A DNA stretch of 64,000 bases from Sphingomonas sp. TDK1 (GTDB lineage Bacteria; Pseudomonadota; Alphaproteobacteria; Sphingomonadales; Sphingomonadaceae). Made by a program: the position numbers and the translations under genes. Positions 45,007-53,247 of this stretch are shown here, piece by piece; within the stretch, counting starts at the first letter, position 1, and each line of letters starts with the position of its first letter. The notes below the pieces were generated by a model. That model did no database searches. It was not told the origin of the DNA and worked only from the letters and a program-made list of their open reading frames with translations. The stretch lies in NCBI RefSeq assembly GCF_001650735.1, contig NZ_LXVY01000020.1:1-64000 (forward strand), given 5' to 3'.

Positions 45007-45062
45007 TGAGGTGAAACGGTGGGCTCGGAGATCTTTCGATGGGCCGAGGCCGTTTCACCTCA
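45007..45062. terminator. Long hairpin between convergent genes
   Basis: TGAGGTGAAACGG (45007-45019) and CCGTTTCACCTCA (45050-45062) form a perfect 13-base inverted repeat, with CTCGG/CCGAG nested inside. It lies between the PIN gene and the convergent alpA gene. It is a likely bidirectional terminator, though without a long T-run; a remnant of a mobile repeat is the alternative. Confidence 0.55.
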
Positions 45063-45098
45063 TAGGATTGGTGCAGTCGGACGTGTGGGAAGGAATCG

Positions 45099-45314
45099 TC
45101 AGGCTCGCGGGCGGACGGCAGCCTCCTGTGCCTTGAGGTTGTCCAGCCATTGGGAGACCGCGGACTCGCGCCAGCCCATGCAGCGGGTGCTGATCCGGGT
45201 GTTCTTGGGGAAAGTGCCGGCTTCCATCTTGCGATAGAGAGTGGAGCGGGTGAGACCGGTCAGTGCCAGGACAGCCTTGATTCGGAGGATGCGGTCTTGG
45301 GGTTGGGGTTGCAT
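45099..45314 (-). CDS. AlpA family phage/ICE regulator
   Basis: A 71-residue DNA-binding protein with the AlpA helix-turn-helix: RILRIKAVLALTGLTRSTLY then FPKNTRIS and the C-terminal WRESAVSQWLD. AlpA proteins regulate excision of integrated elements, usually by activating an integrase or excisionase gene. The ATG at 45314 gives the standard length. Confidence 0.9.
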   Translation of the reverse strand: MQPQPQDRILRIKAVLALTGLTRSTLYRKMEAGTFPKNTRISTRCMGWRESAVSQWLDNLKAQEAAVRPRA

Positions 45315-46078
45315 TGCGATCACCTTGCATCGTGTGAGGGTTGGTGGAGCGCTCCGGGGCAAGATTGAGCCGATTGGCGGGTCTGGAAAAGAGCCTGGTT
45401 GGGCTCAGATGGGGCAACCTGGGGACTCCCGGCCCCCCATCGTCGAGCAAGAAACATCTGGGGTTCAAGGCGGGTATGCCAGGGCGTCTCACGCCTTCGG
45501 CGTGACCGCGCTCGCACGCCGCTGGTGCGGCGCCGAGTCGGTGTGCCGTCTCGGCCCTTCGGGTTTTGATCGCTGACGTGGGCCGATCCTGCGGATCGGC
45601 AGCCGGCGAGTGCCGGCAGCGGAACGCGGGTGCGGGGCGCGCGCTGGCGCACGCCTGCGGCGACACCAGGGCGCGCGTGCTTTTGGTGCCCGCGTAGCAC
45701 ACTTGTTCGGGCGGGGGGCACGGGTGGCGGCTGGCGCACGTGCTGGCGCACGCACACCGCCCGTGCGGCCCGCCCGTTGCAAGGGTGCGGTTCCTGTCCG
45801 GGCGCCGGTGGCGCCCGGCAGCGCGGTCGCGCTGACAGGATGGTCGCCGCGCTGAGGCGCGGCGGCGTTGTGCAGCCGGCACGCGGCCAGGGCGGGGGGA
45901 GCGTCGCTTCCCTGTAGTCCTGCCGCGGCATGCCGCAAGCCGGGCGGTGCCCGGCTCCTCCACGTTGTTTCGGCCCTTGCGGGTGCAGCCTGCCTCTGAC
46001 GGCAGGACTGCCGGTTCGCTCCTGCCGCTCCCCCCGCCCTTCCGGCGCCGGTTGCGGTGTTTTGGAAGGAGCAGGACC
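45315..46078. other. Non-coding GC-rich, repeat-rich region between alpA and ardC
   Basis: No gene is visible in these 764 bases. The 11-base sequence GCTGGCGCACG occurs three times, at 45643, 45730 and 45742. Short inverted repeats such as GGGCGCCGGTGGCGCCC and many GCGC palindromes are packed around 45,600-45,850. This could be a replication or control region of the element, or a divergent promoter zone. Confidence 0.5.
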
Positions 46079-46987
46079 ATGGGTGTTGGACACGAGAACC
46101 GGGCGAGCCTCTATGCCGAGGTGACGGGACGGGTGATTGCAGAGCTGGAACAGGGACGGCTGCCCTGGGTGCAGCCTTGGGATGCTGCGGCGTGTGGCTG
46201 TGCGATGCCGGCAAACGCGGTGACCGGGCGGCGCTATTCGGGGATCAATGTGCTGATCCTCTGGGCGGCGGTGATCGAGGGGCGCTATGCTTCGCAGCGC
46301 TGGCTAACCTTTCGGCAGGCGCAGGCGGTGGGGGGCAGCGTGCGGCGCGGCGAGCGGGGGACGACGATCTGCTATGCGGATCGCTTCACGCCAAAGGACG
46401 AAGCCGAGCGGGCACGCGACGAGGACCGGGAAGCGCGGCAGCTGGCGTTTCTCAAGCGGTTCACCGTGTTCAATGTGGACCAGTGCGACGGCCTGCCCGA
46501 GCGGTTGGCGGTGACGGGGCCGGGCGAGCCGGTAGCGGAGGCGGACCGCATTCCCGCTGCGCATGCGCTGATGGAAGCTTGCGGCGCGGATATCCGGATC
46601 GGCGGCGGTGAAGCCTATTACAGCCCGTCGGGGGACTATGTCGCGGTGCCGCCGCAGCTGGCATTCTACAACCGGATCAACTGGTATCGCACCGTGCTGC
46701 ACGAGCTTGGGCACTGGACCGGGCACGGCTCCCGCCTCGATCGCGACCAATCCGGCGCATTCGGCAGCGCTTCCTATGCCCGCGAGGAGCTGGTTGCGGA
46801 GATGGCTAGCGCGTTCACCTGCGCGTCGCTGGCGATCCGGCCGACGGTTCGGCATGCCGATTATGTCGGCAGCTGGCTGGCGGTGCTGCGAGAGGACGAA
46901 AAGGCGATCTTCCGGGCGGCGAGTGCTGCCAGCAAGGCGGCTGATTACCTGCTCGGTTTCACGTCGGATGGGGAGGCGGAGCAATGA
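46079..46987 (+). CDS. ardC: ArdC-like antirestriction protein (DUF1738)
   Basis: A 302-residue protein. The N-terminal single-strand-DNA-binding ArdC domain (VTGRVIAELEQGRLPWVQPW, GRRYSGINVLIL) is followed by a zinc metallopeptidase-like domain with HELGHWTGH. ArdC proteins protect incoming DNA during conjugation from restriction. An AAGGAG ribosome binding site precedes the ATG at 46079; the frame is open earlier but the upstream translation is not conserved. It overlaps the next gene by four bases. Confidence 0.92.
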   Translation: MGVGHENRASLYAEVTGRVIAELEQGRLPWVQPWDAAACGCAMPANAVTGRRYSGINVLILWAAVIEGRYASQRWLTFRQAQAVGGSVRRGERGTTICYADRFTPKDEAERARDEDREARQLAFLKRFTVFNVDQCDGLPERLAVTGPGEPVAEADRIPAAHALMEACGADIRIGGGEAYYSPSGDYVAVPPQLAFYNRINWYRTVLHELGHWTGHGSRLDRDQSGAFGSASYAREELVAEMASAFTCASLAIRPTVRHADYVGSWLAVLREDEKAIFRAASAASKAADYLLGFTSDGEAEQ

Positions 46988-47193
46988 TGCGCTGGCTTCG
47001 GCTGCGGCGGATGCGCCGCGCCTTCCGTGCGCTTTCCGAGCGCGATCGGGCGATCTTCGGATCGGTGCGGTTCGACGATTTGGACTACATCCAAACGGCC
47101 AGGCGGCACGGCTGCACGGTGGCCGAGGTGGAACAGACCGTCGCCCGCGTGCTGATCGCGCTCGACCGCGCTGCGCGGGGCAAACGACCATGA
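46984..47193 (+). CDS. Small sigma-factor-like protein
   Basis: A 69-residue basic protein. The segment ALSERDRAIFGSVRFDDLDYIQTARRHGCTVAEVEQTVARVL has the layout of a sigma region 4 helix-turn-helix, without the rest of a sigma factor. It is translationally coupled to ardC (overlap ATGA). Similar small proteins follow ardC in sphingomonad plasmids. The role is unknown. Confidence 0.65.
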   Translation: MMRWLRLRRMRRAFRALSERDRAIFGSVRFDDLDYIQTARRHGCTVAEVEQTVARVLIALDRAARGKRP

Positions 47194-47264
47194 GCGATGC
47201 GACACCTCGCCCGGTCAAACCGGGCGAGGTGTACGCCGCCGCATCAGCGCGTTAGGATCGATCT

Positions 47265-48188
47265 ATGAGGACCAGCCTCGACCATCTGCCCCCAGCCAAG
47301 CAGCGCGAGCTGGAGCGCGTCGTCCAGATCCTGTTCGAGGAGTTTGGCGACACGATCGCCATCGCCACGTCGGACTGGAAGAAGCAGGCGCGCATCCTCA
47401 AGGTCATCCTCTACGGCAGCTATGCACGCGGCGGATGGGTCGACGAGCCACATACCGCCAAAGGCTACCAGTCGGACTTCGACCTGCTGGTGATCGTCAA
47501 CAGTGACAAGCTCACCGATCGGGTGGAGTTTTGGGCGACCGCCGAGGATCGGCTGAACCGCGAGCTGGCGATCACCAAGACGCTGCGCACGCCGGTCAAT
47601 TTCATCGTGCACACGCTGCAGGAGGTGAACGATGGTCTCGCGCATGGTCGCTACTTCTTCATGGACGTCGCCCGTGACGGCATTGCGCTGTACCAGAGCG
47701 ATCCTAGCGAACTACACCAGCCCAAGCCGAAGACACCGACGCAGGCGCTGGCCATGGCGCGGGAGTACTTCGACGAGTGGTTCCCCGCAGCCATCAAACG
47801 CTTTGAAGCGGCTCGCTTCCTAATCGAGAAAGAATACTCCAAGCAGGCAGCGTTCGACCTGCACCAGACCGCGGAAAGCCTCTACCACTGCGTGTTATTG
47901 GTCTGCACCTTCTATACGCCCCATGTGCACAATCTGGCCTTCCTGCGTACCCAGGCTGAACGCATCGATCCGCGCCTGATCGACGCCTGGCCTCGTGACC
48001 AGCGTATCGACCGTTCGCGGTTCGAGAAGCTGAAAGAGGCTTATGTGAAGGCACGCTATTCGAAGCACTACCGCATCAGCGTCGAGGAACTGGCGTGGCT
48101 GGGCGAACGCGTCGAGGTGCTTGGGCAGGCGGTGCAGGTGATCTGCGAAGAACGTATCGCTGCGCTGGAGCGTGCCGCTGCCGCATGA
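47265..48188 (+). CDS. MNT-HEPN fusion: nucleotidyltransferase with HEPN domain
   Basis: A 307-residue protein. The N-terminal minimal nucleotidyltransferase has the pol-beta signature GSYARG (about 51-56) and the metal-binding pair DFD (71-73); the C-terminal half is helical, with AAFDLHQTAESLYHCVLL and a possible HEPN-type RYSKH segment near residue 267. MNT/HEPN pairs usually act as antitoxin (adenylylating) and toxin (RNase) and are encoded separately; here they are in one chain. It stands alone between ardC and HU genes in the mobile region. Confidence 0.8.
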   Translation: MRTSLDHLPPAKQRELERVVQILFEEFGDTIAIATSDWKKQARILKVILYGSYARGGWVDEPHTAKGYQSDFDLLVIVNSDKLTDRVEFWATAEDRLNRELAITKTLRTPVNFIVHTLQEVNDGLAHGRYFFMDVARDGIALYQSDPSELHQPKPKTPTQALAMAREYFDEWFPAAIKRFEAARFLIEKEYSKQAAFDLHQTAESLYHCVLLVCTFYTPHVHNLAFLRTQAERIDPRLIDAWPRDQRIDRSRFEKLKEAYVKARYSKHYRISVEELAWLGERVEVLGQAVQVICEERIAALERAAAA

Positions 48189-48261
48189 TGGCGCCCGCCG
48201 CTGGACAGGTTGATGGCCCGCACCTAGAGGGCACGCCCCTTTTCACACGGAGAACACGTCC

Positions 48262-48537
48262 ATGAACAATGCCGATCTCGCCGACCGCGTTTCCGAAGCG
48301 CATGGCCTCACCAAGGCGGATGCACGCAAGCTGGTCGACGGCATTTTCGCCGCCATCACCGAAGCGGCAGCGGCCGGCGAGGAAGTGTCGCTGAACGGCT
48401 TCGGCAAGTTCAAGGTCAAGGAAAGCGCCGCGCGCGAGGGCCGTAATCCTTCCACCGGCGCGGCGATTCAGATTGCAGCGTCGAAGAAGCTCGCCTTCAC
48501 GCCCGCCAAGGCCGTGAAGGACAAGCTCAACGGCTGA
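48262..48537 (+). CDS. hup: HU family DNA-binding protein
   Basis: A 91-residue histone-like protein. Features: MNNADLADRVSEAHGLTKAD, the VSLNGFGKFKVKE beta segment, the arm REGRNPSTGAAI, and a C-terminal KLAFTPAKAVKDKLN. It bends and compacts DNA as a dimer. Element-borne copies are common in sphingomonad islands. Its stop overlaps the start of the broken ybaK-type gene (TGATG). Confidence 0.95.
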   Translation: MNNADLADRVSEAHGLTKADARKLVDGIFAAITEAAAAGEEVSLNGFGKFKVKESAAREGRNPSTGAAIQIAASKKLAFTPAKAVKDKLNG

Positions 48538-49004
48538 TGGGAATCGAGGCCGTCCGCGCCTTTCTGGAGGCGCGGGCACCCGACATTCCGATCATCGAAC
48601 AGGCTTAGAGCACCGCAACGGTGCTCGAAGCTGCCGCCACGCTTGGTGTGCTGCCGGGGCAGATCGGCAAGACGCTCTCGCTGAGCGTCGGCGAAGCGGT
48701 GGTGCTGGTCGTAGCAGCCGGTGATTACCGGCTCGACAATCGCAAGGTGAAGGACGCGCTGGGCAGTCGTCCGCGCATGCTTGGCTCCGAGGAAGTCGAG
48801 CAGCTGACCGGCCACCCGGTGGGCGGCGTCTGCCCGTTCGGATTGCCGACTCCACTGCCGATCTATTGCGACATTTCACTGCGCAAGTTCGATACCGTCT
48901 ATCCCGCAGCTGGATCGCGCACCGCATCCGTGCAGATCACGCCCGCGGGGCTCGCGAAACTGGTCGGCGCGACCTGGGCTGATCTCTGCTCGCCGCCGTC
49001 ATAG
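48537..49004 (+). pseudogene. YbaK/ProX-type aminoacyl-tRNA deacylase with an in-frame amber codon
   Basis: Starting at the ATG overlapping the HU stop, the frame reads MGIEAVRAFLEARAPDIPII then EQA, followed by TAG at 48606-48608, then STATVLEAAATLG and an uninterrupted YbaK domain to 49004. The two parts align continuously with the family (residues before and after the stop are its usual N-terminal region), so a single base change created the stop. A GTG at 48621 could restart translation but would drop the first helix. The family removes wrongly charged amino acids from tRNA. It is either a recent pseudogene or needs stop readthrough. Confidence 0.8.
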
Positions 49005-49352
49005 TTCTGCGGCGCTGTCGGCGAATGCACGCCGCCCGCGCCGTCGCCAAAGTGTCAGCGCCTGGTCGCGATGTTCGCCCTGCAAAGTTGCCGCGGCTTC
49101 AATCATCAGCCCGAACAACACGGCGCGATCATCGTCGGTGAGTTCGACCAGCCCGGCTTTCGCCACCAGGCCGCCCAGCTCGATCAGCTGGCGCGTTCGT
49201 TCGCGGCGCTTCACCATCCAGTCTCGCGTATCATTCCGCGCCCGTCGCGCTTCCAGCCGGTGCCGCGCTGTCGTCAGCTGCCGCAGCCGATGCCGCACGC
49301 GAACGAGCGCCGCCGCCAGCTTTGCCCTGCCGTTGAAAGAAGGCCGCGCCAC
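48999..49352 (-). CDS. traD: Conjugal transfer protein TraD (Ti-type)
   Basis: A 117-residue basic protein resembling TraD of Agrobacterium/Rhizobium conjugation systems (not the VirD4-type coupling protein TraD of F). It includes ERTRQLIELGGLVAKAGLVEL and DDDRAVLFGLMIEAAATL. The start is a GTG at 49352. It overlaps traC by more than 120 bases in another frame and is convergent with the YbaK pseudogene. Confidence 0.82.
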   Translation of the reverse strand: MARPSFNGRAKLAAALVRVRHRLRQLTTARHRLEARRARNDTRDWMVKRRERTRQLIELGGLVAKAGLVELTDDDRAVLFGLMIEAAATLQGEHRDQALTLWRRRGRRAFADSAAEL

Positions 49353-49554
49353 GCTGGCGCCAGTCCTCCCGCACGATCATGTCGGACGCGCCGGCAGCGG
49401 CGAGCAGCGCGCCCGCCAGCTGGTCGACTGGAAGTGCATCGGCACCGGTCGCGACGACCAGCTCGCCGAGCTGCTGGAGCTTGGCCTGTTTGAGCTCTCG
49501 CGCCTTGCTGTCGAGCGCCTTCAGTTCCGAATCAAAGTCCCGTGGCTTGCGCAT
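49231..49554 (-). CDS. traC: Conjugal transfer protein TraC (Ti-type)
   Basis: A 107-residue protein: a charged helical N-terminus (SELKALDSKARELKQAKLQQL), GELVVATGADALPVDQL, and an Ala/Gly/Arg-rich tail. In Ti-type systems TraC is a relaxosome accessory encoded divergently from traA, as here, with oriT in between. Its 3' part overlaps traD. Confidence 0.8.
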   Translation of the reverse strand: MRKPRDFDSELKALDSKARELKQAKLQQLGELVVATGADALPVDQLAGALLAAAGASDMIVREDWRQRGAAFFQRQGKAGGGARSRAASAAAADDSAAPAGSATGAE

Positions 49555-49668
49555 CGAAACCTCCGTAATTGATGGGTGATGTTCGTTGATTTAGGAACTG
49601 CATCGATCAGCGCAAATGTCGTGAAACATCTTGGGATGATCACGTCGCGAGAAAGATGAAATCTTTTG

Positions 49669-49697
49669 AGGGCGCGCTTATACGTCGTGCCGACGTC
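49669..49697. other. Origin of transfer (oriT), Ti/RSF1010-like nick region
   Basis: In the divergent gap between traC and traA, AGGGCGCGCTTATACGTCG (49669-49687) resembles the nick region of Ti plasmids (GGGCGCAATTATACGTCGCT). An inverted repeat ACGTCG-TGC-CGACGT follows at 49682-49696. Position and sequence agree with a MOB-Q oriT, the site TraA would cut. Confidence 0.75.
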
Positions 49698-49725
49698 GCT
49701 TGTTTAGTGTAAATGGATTGCCGCT

Positions 49726-52700
49726 ATGGCGATCTACCATTTCTCGGCCAAGATCATCAGCCGCGCCAGCGGATCTTCGGCGCTGGCCGGTGCCGCCTAT
49801 CGCTCTGCGTCGCGACTGCACGATCAGCGGCTCGATCGGCATCACGACTTCTCGAACAAGGCCGGCGTCGTGCATTCCGAAGTGCTGCTGCCAGATGGCG
49901 CGCCGGAGCACCTCGCCGATCGGGAGAAGCTGTGGAATGCGGTCGAAGCCGTCGAGCTACGCAAGGACGCGCAGCTTGCCCGCGAGATCGAATTCGCGAT
50001 CCCACGCGAGCTGAACCAGGCCGAGGGCATTCGGCTCGCGCGCGAGTTCGTCCAGGCAGAATTCGTGGACCGCGGCATGGTCGCTGATCTCAATGTCCAT
50101 TGGGATATTGGTGCGGACGGCGAGGCCAAGCCGCACGCGCATGTCATGCTTGGTCTGCGCGAGGTGGATGCGGACGGGTTCGGTAAAAAGAACCGCGACT
50201 GGAATCGTACCGGCCTTCTTGAAACATGGCGCGAGCGCTGGGCCGGTCACGTCAATTCGCGGCTGGCCGAACTGGATATAGATGCACGGGTCGATCACCG
50301 GTCGCTGGAAGCACAGGGCATTGAGCTGGAGCCGCAGCACAAGATCGGACCGGCAGCGGCGCGGATGGCCGAACAGGGTCTGTCGTCGGAGCGGCTGGAA
50401 GAGCATCACGACATTGCTCGCGCCAATGGCGAGAAGCTGCTCGCCAATCCGGCGCTGGCGCTCGATGCGATCACCTGCACCCAGGCGACCTTCACTACCC
50501 GCGACCTGGCGATGTTCGTGCATCGCCATAGCGAAGGCAAAGAGCAGTTCGACCAGGTAATGGCGGCCGTGCGCGCGTCGCCCGAGCTGGTGAAACTTGG
50601 CAAGGACGGGCGCGGCGAAGAGCGCTTCACCAGCCACGACATGGTCGAAACCGAAGCGCGGCTGGAACGCGCGACGGTGAAGCTCGACGCTAGCCGCCGG
50701 CACGGTATGGACGAGCAGCATCGCAAGCTCGCCTTGGCGCGCGCAGAGATGCGTGGACTGGTGCTGTCGAGCGAACAGCGCAGCGCCTTTGATCATGTCA
50801 CCAGCGGCAAGGATCTGGGCGTGGTCGTCGGCTATGCCGGTACCGGAAAATCGGCGATGCTCGGCGTCGCGCGCGAAGCATGTGAGATCGCCGGCTATCA
50901 GGTGCAGGGGCTGGCGCTGTCCGGCATTGCTGCCGAGAATCTGGAAAGCGGCTCGGGCATTGCGTCGCGTACGATCGCGAGCATGGAGCATCAATGGGAG
51001 CGGGGGCGGGAGTTGCTCACCGACCGGTCGATCCTCATCATCGACGAGGCTGGGATGATCGGCACGCGTCAGATGGAGCGGGTAATCGCCGAAGCCGAGA
51101 AGCGCCACGCCAAGGTGGTGCTGGTCGGCGATCCCGAGCAGCTGCAGGCGATCGAAGCGGGGGCGGCGTTCCGTTCGGTTGCCGAGCGGCACGGCGCCAT
51201 CGAGATCACCGACATTCGCCGGCAGCGCGACGACTGGCAGCGGCGGGCAACACGCCAGCTCGCAACCGGGCGCACCGCCGAGGCGCTGGAGGCCTATGCG
51301 CAAGCCGACATGGTTGTCGACTCGGAGACGCGAGTTGAGGCGCGAACGGCACTCATCGCGCGCTGGGATCGCGAGCGGATCGCCGATCCGCAGGCATCGC
51401 GCATGATTCTCACCCACACCAACCAGGAATGCGATGAACTGAATGCACTTGCCCGGGATGTGATGAGGCGCAGTGGGGCATTAGATACTGAAATTGCTGT
51501 CGGAACCACGCGAGGAGAACGCTTGTTCGGAGCTGGCGACAGGGTCATGTTCCTGCGCAACGAACGCAGCCTGGGTGTGAAGAATGGCAGTCTCGGCACC
51601 ATCGAACAGATCGATCACGCCCGCATGGCCGTGCGGCTCGACGATGGCCGGCAGGTCGCCTTCGATCACAAGAATTATGGCGACGTCACCCATGGCTATG
51701 CCGCTACGATCCACAAGGCGCAGGGTGTCACCGTCGACCGCGTCCATGTGCTGGCGACGCCGGGGCTCGACCGGCACGCTGCCTATGTCGCGCTGTCGCG
51801 GCACCGCGATGCGGTGCACCTTCATTATGGCCGAGATGACTTCGCCGACCAGGGCAAACTGGCCCGCACGCTCTCCCGCGACCGGCCCAAGGACAATGCC
51901 CTCGACTATGATGCCGCTGCCGAGCGCTTCGCCGCACGTCGCGGCGTCGAACGGTCGCGCATTCTCGATACGCTCGCCAAGGAGCCACTCGCCGAACCGG
52001 AACGCAGCGCGCCTGCACCAGCACAGCGCCGCGGCATGTTCGACGGCTTGCGGCTTTCCATACCCGAGCCGGAACGGGCACCAACCAAGCTGCGCTTCGA
52101 GGGGCTCAAGCTCTCGGTGCCGGCGGCTGCGCCTGAGACATCCGCGACCCAGAAGCTGGAGCGGGCGGTCGAAGGCTATGCACGTGCCGTGCAGGATGCA
52201 AGCCGTATGACCGGGCAGGGCCGTTCGCCGCTCGAAGTTCAGAAGGCGGCGATTGCCCGCAGCGCCGAAGCGGTCAACGCGCTGCATCCCCACGGCGCCC
52301 ACGATCTCGATATGGCGTTCGAACGAACGCCGGGACTGGTTAGCGAAGCGGCCAATGGCCGTACCGCCAACGCCATTCGCCACATGCAGCTGGAGGCCGA
52401 GGTGCGCGCCAATCCGGAGCTGCGCGCTGACCGGTTCGTGCAGGCCTGGCAGCAGCTGCAGGCGCGGCGGGGCAAGCTGAGCGGATGGGAGAATGAAGAG
52501 AAGCGCGCCGGTGTCGAAAACGCCATGCGCTCGATGGCGAAGGGGCTGGAGAAAGACCCGGCGCTAGGCGCCACGCTCAGTCGCAGAGGCAGTCAGCTGT
52601 TCGGGCGGCAATGGTCGCCGGAATGGGCACCGGGCAGCCGTGACGGCGGTGTCGGCCGCGCGCTCGGCGACGATGCCCGTACCCGCTCGATCATTCGTCA

Positions 52701-52755
52701 GCTCACCTTCTCGATCGATCGCGATCGCGATCGGGGTCTTGGGATAGGAATGTAG
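49726..52755 (+). CDS. traA: TraA relaxase/helicase (MobA/MobL family)
   Basis: A 1009-residue two-part conjugation enzyme. The N-terminal relaxase domain begins MAIYHFSAKIISRASGSSAL (catalytic Tyr expected in the first 30 residues) and has the HUH-type metal site in HWDIGADGEAKPHAHVML. The C-terminal TraI-type helicase has Walker A VGYAGTGKSAML, DEAG in LIIDEAGMIG and later helicase motifs (THGYAATIHKAQG). It is a complete relaxase that nicks oriT and unwinds DNA. A Ti-like traC-traD pair is divergent. The last 350 residues are linker and a charged tail. Confidence 0.96.
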   Translation: MAIYHFSAKIISRASGSSALAGAAYRSASRLHDQRLDRHHDFSNKAGVVHSEVLLPDGAPEHLADREKLWNAVEAVELRKDAQLAREIEFAIPRELNQAEGIRLAREFVQAEFVDRGMVADLNVHWDIGADGEAKPHAHVMLGLREVDADGFGKKNRDWNRTGLLETWRERWAGHVNSRLAELDIDARVDHRSLEAQGIELEPQHKIGPAAARMAEQGLSSERLEEHHDIARANGEKLLANPALALDAITCTQATFTTRDLAMFVHRHSEGKEQFDQVMAAVRASPELVKLGKDGRGEERFTSHDMVETEARLERATVKLDASRRHGMDEQHRKLALARAEMRGLVLSSEQRSAFDHVTSGKDLGVVVGYAGTGKSAMLGVAREACEIAGYQVQGLALSGIAAENLESGSGIASRTIASMEHQWERGRELLTDRSILIIDEAGMIGTRQMERVIAEAEKRHAKVVLVGDPEQLQAIEAGAAFRSVAERHGAIEITDIRRQRDDWQRRATRQLATGRTAEALEAYAQADMVVDSETRVEARTALIARWDRERIADPQASRMILTHTNQECDELNALARDVMRRSGALDTEIAVGTTRGERLFGAGDRVMFLRNERSLGVKNGSLGTIEQIDHARMAVRLDDGRQVAFDHKNYGDVTHGYAATIHKAQGVTVDRVHVLATPGLDRHAAYVALSRHRDAVHLHYGRDDFADQGKLARTLSRDRPKDNALDYDAAAERFAARRGVERSRILDTLAKEPLAEPERSAPAPAQRRGMFDGLRLSIPEPERAPTKLRFEGLKLSVPAAAPETSATQKLERAVEGYARAVQDASRMTGQGRSPLEVQKAAIARSAEAVNALHPHGAHDLDMAFERTPGLVSEAANGRTANAIRHMQLEAEVRANPELRADRFVQAWQQLQARRGKLSGWENEEKRAGVENAMRSMAKGLEKDPALGATLSRRGSQLFGRQWSPEWAPGSRDGGVGRALGDDARTRSIIRQLTFSIDRDRDRGLGIGM

Positions 52756-52757
52756 CC

Positions 52758-52988
52758 ATGGGTATCCACGAACCTCCCGTAGAAGCGGACCAGACGGTCC
52801 AGGCGTTCAACGACATGTCGCGCAAGCTGGCCGGGCTGACTGCTGCGGTTGATGGCTTCGCGGCCCGGCAGCAGGAATTGCATGCGCGCGACTATGGACC
52901 GGACTTGGAGAAGATCCGCGACGGCTATAGAATGGGTAGGCTGCGCATGGCGGCGCGGGATAAATCATGTCAGCCCAACACGCCATAA
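52758..52988 (+). CDS. Truncated DUF6118-like gene after traA
   Basis: A 76-residue frame that begins two bases after traA. The first 50 residues (VQAFNDMSRKLAGLTAAVDGFAARQQ) are like the start of DUF6118 proteins that follow traA in sphingomonads, but the conserved remainder is missing and the last 20 residues look random. IS debris lies immediately downstream, so the gene was probably cut by an insertion or deletion. Confidence 0.5.
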   Translation: MGIHEPPVEADQTVQAFNDMSRKLAGLTAAVDGFAARQQELHARDYGPDLEKIRDGYRMGRLRMAARDKSCQPNTP

Positions 52989-53135
52989 CCGCCGCTATCG
53001 ACCAACTTGGGCCGTTCGCCAGTCGGGCCTCCAACGGCAGTCGCTGCTAAAAGCTGACACTCGGTCGGCGTCAAACCGTCTGGCAGCAACGCGCCCCAAA
53101 TCTGGATCGTTCAGCTCGAGGGTAGCTGATCCCGG

Positions 53136-53195
53136 CTCGGTGATCTGGGCCACCGCGTCACGCTTGAACTCATCGCTGAAATTAGCCTTCCCCAT
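53136..53195 (-). pseudogene. IS3-family transposase OrfA remnant
   Basis: Only the first 20 residues, MGKANFSDEFKRDAVAQITE, match the start of IS3/IS407-type OrfA; the sequence then loses all similarity. It marks an old insertion sequence almost entirely deleted. The 52,989-53,135 stretch holds no gene I recognise and is probably rearranged mobile DNA. Confidence 0.7.
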
Positions 53196-53247
53196 CGTCG
53201 TCTCCTGTCCTCAAAATTAGGATCGAAGCCGTCCAGCAATCTAGGGG

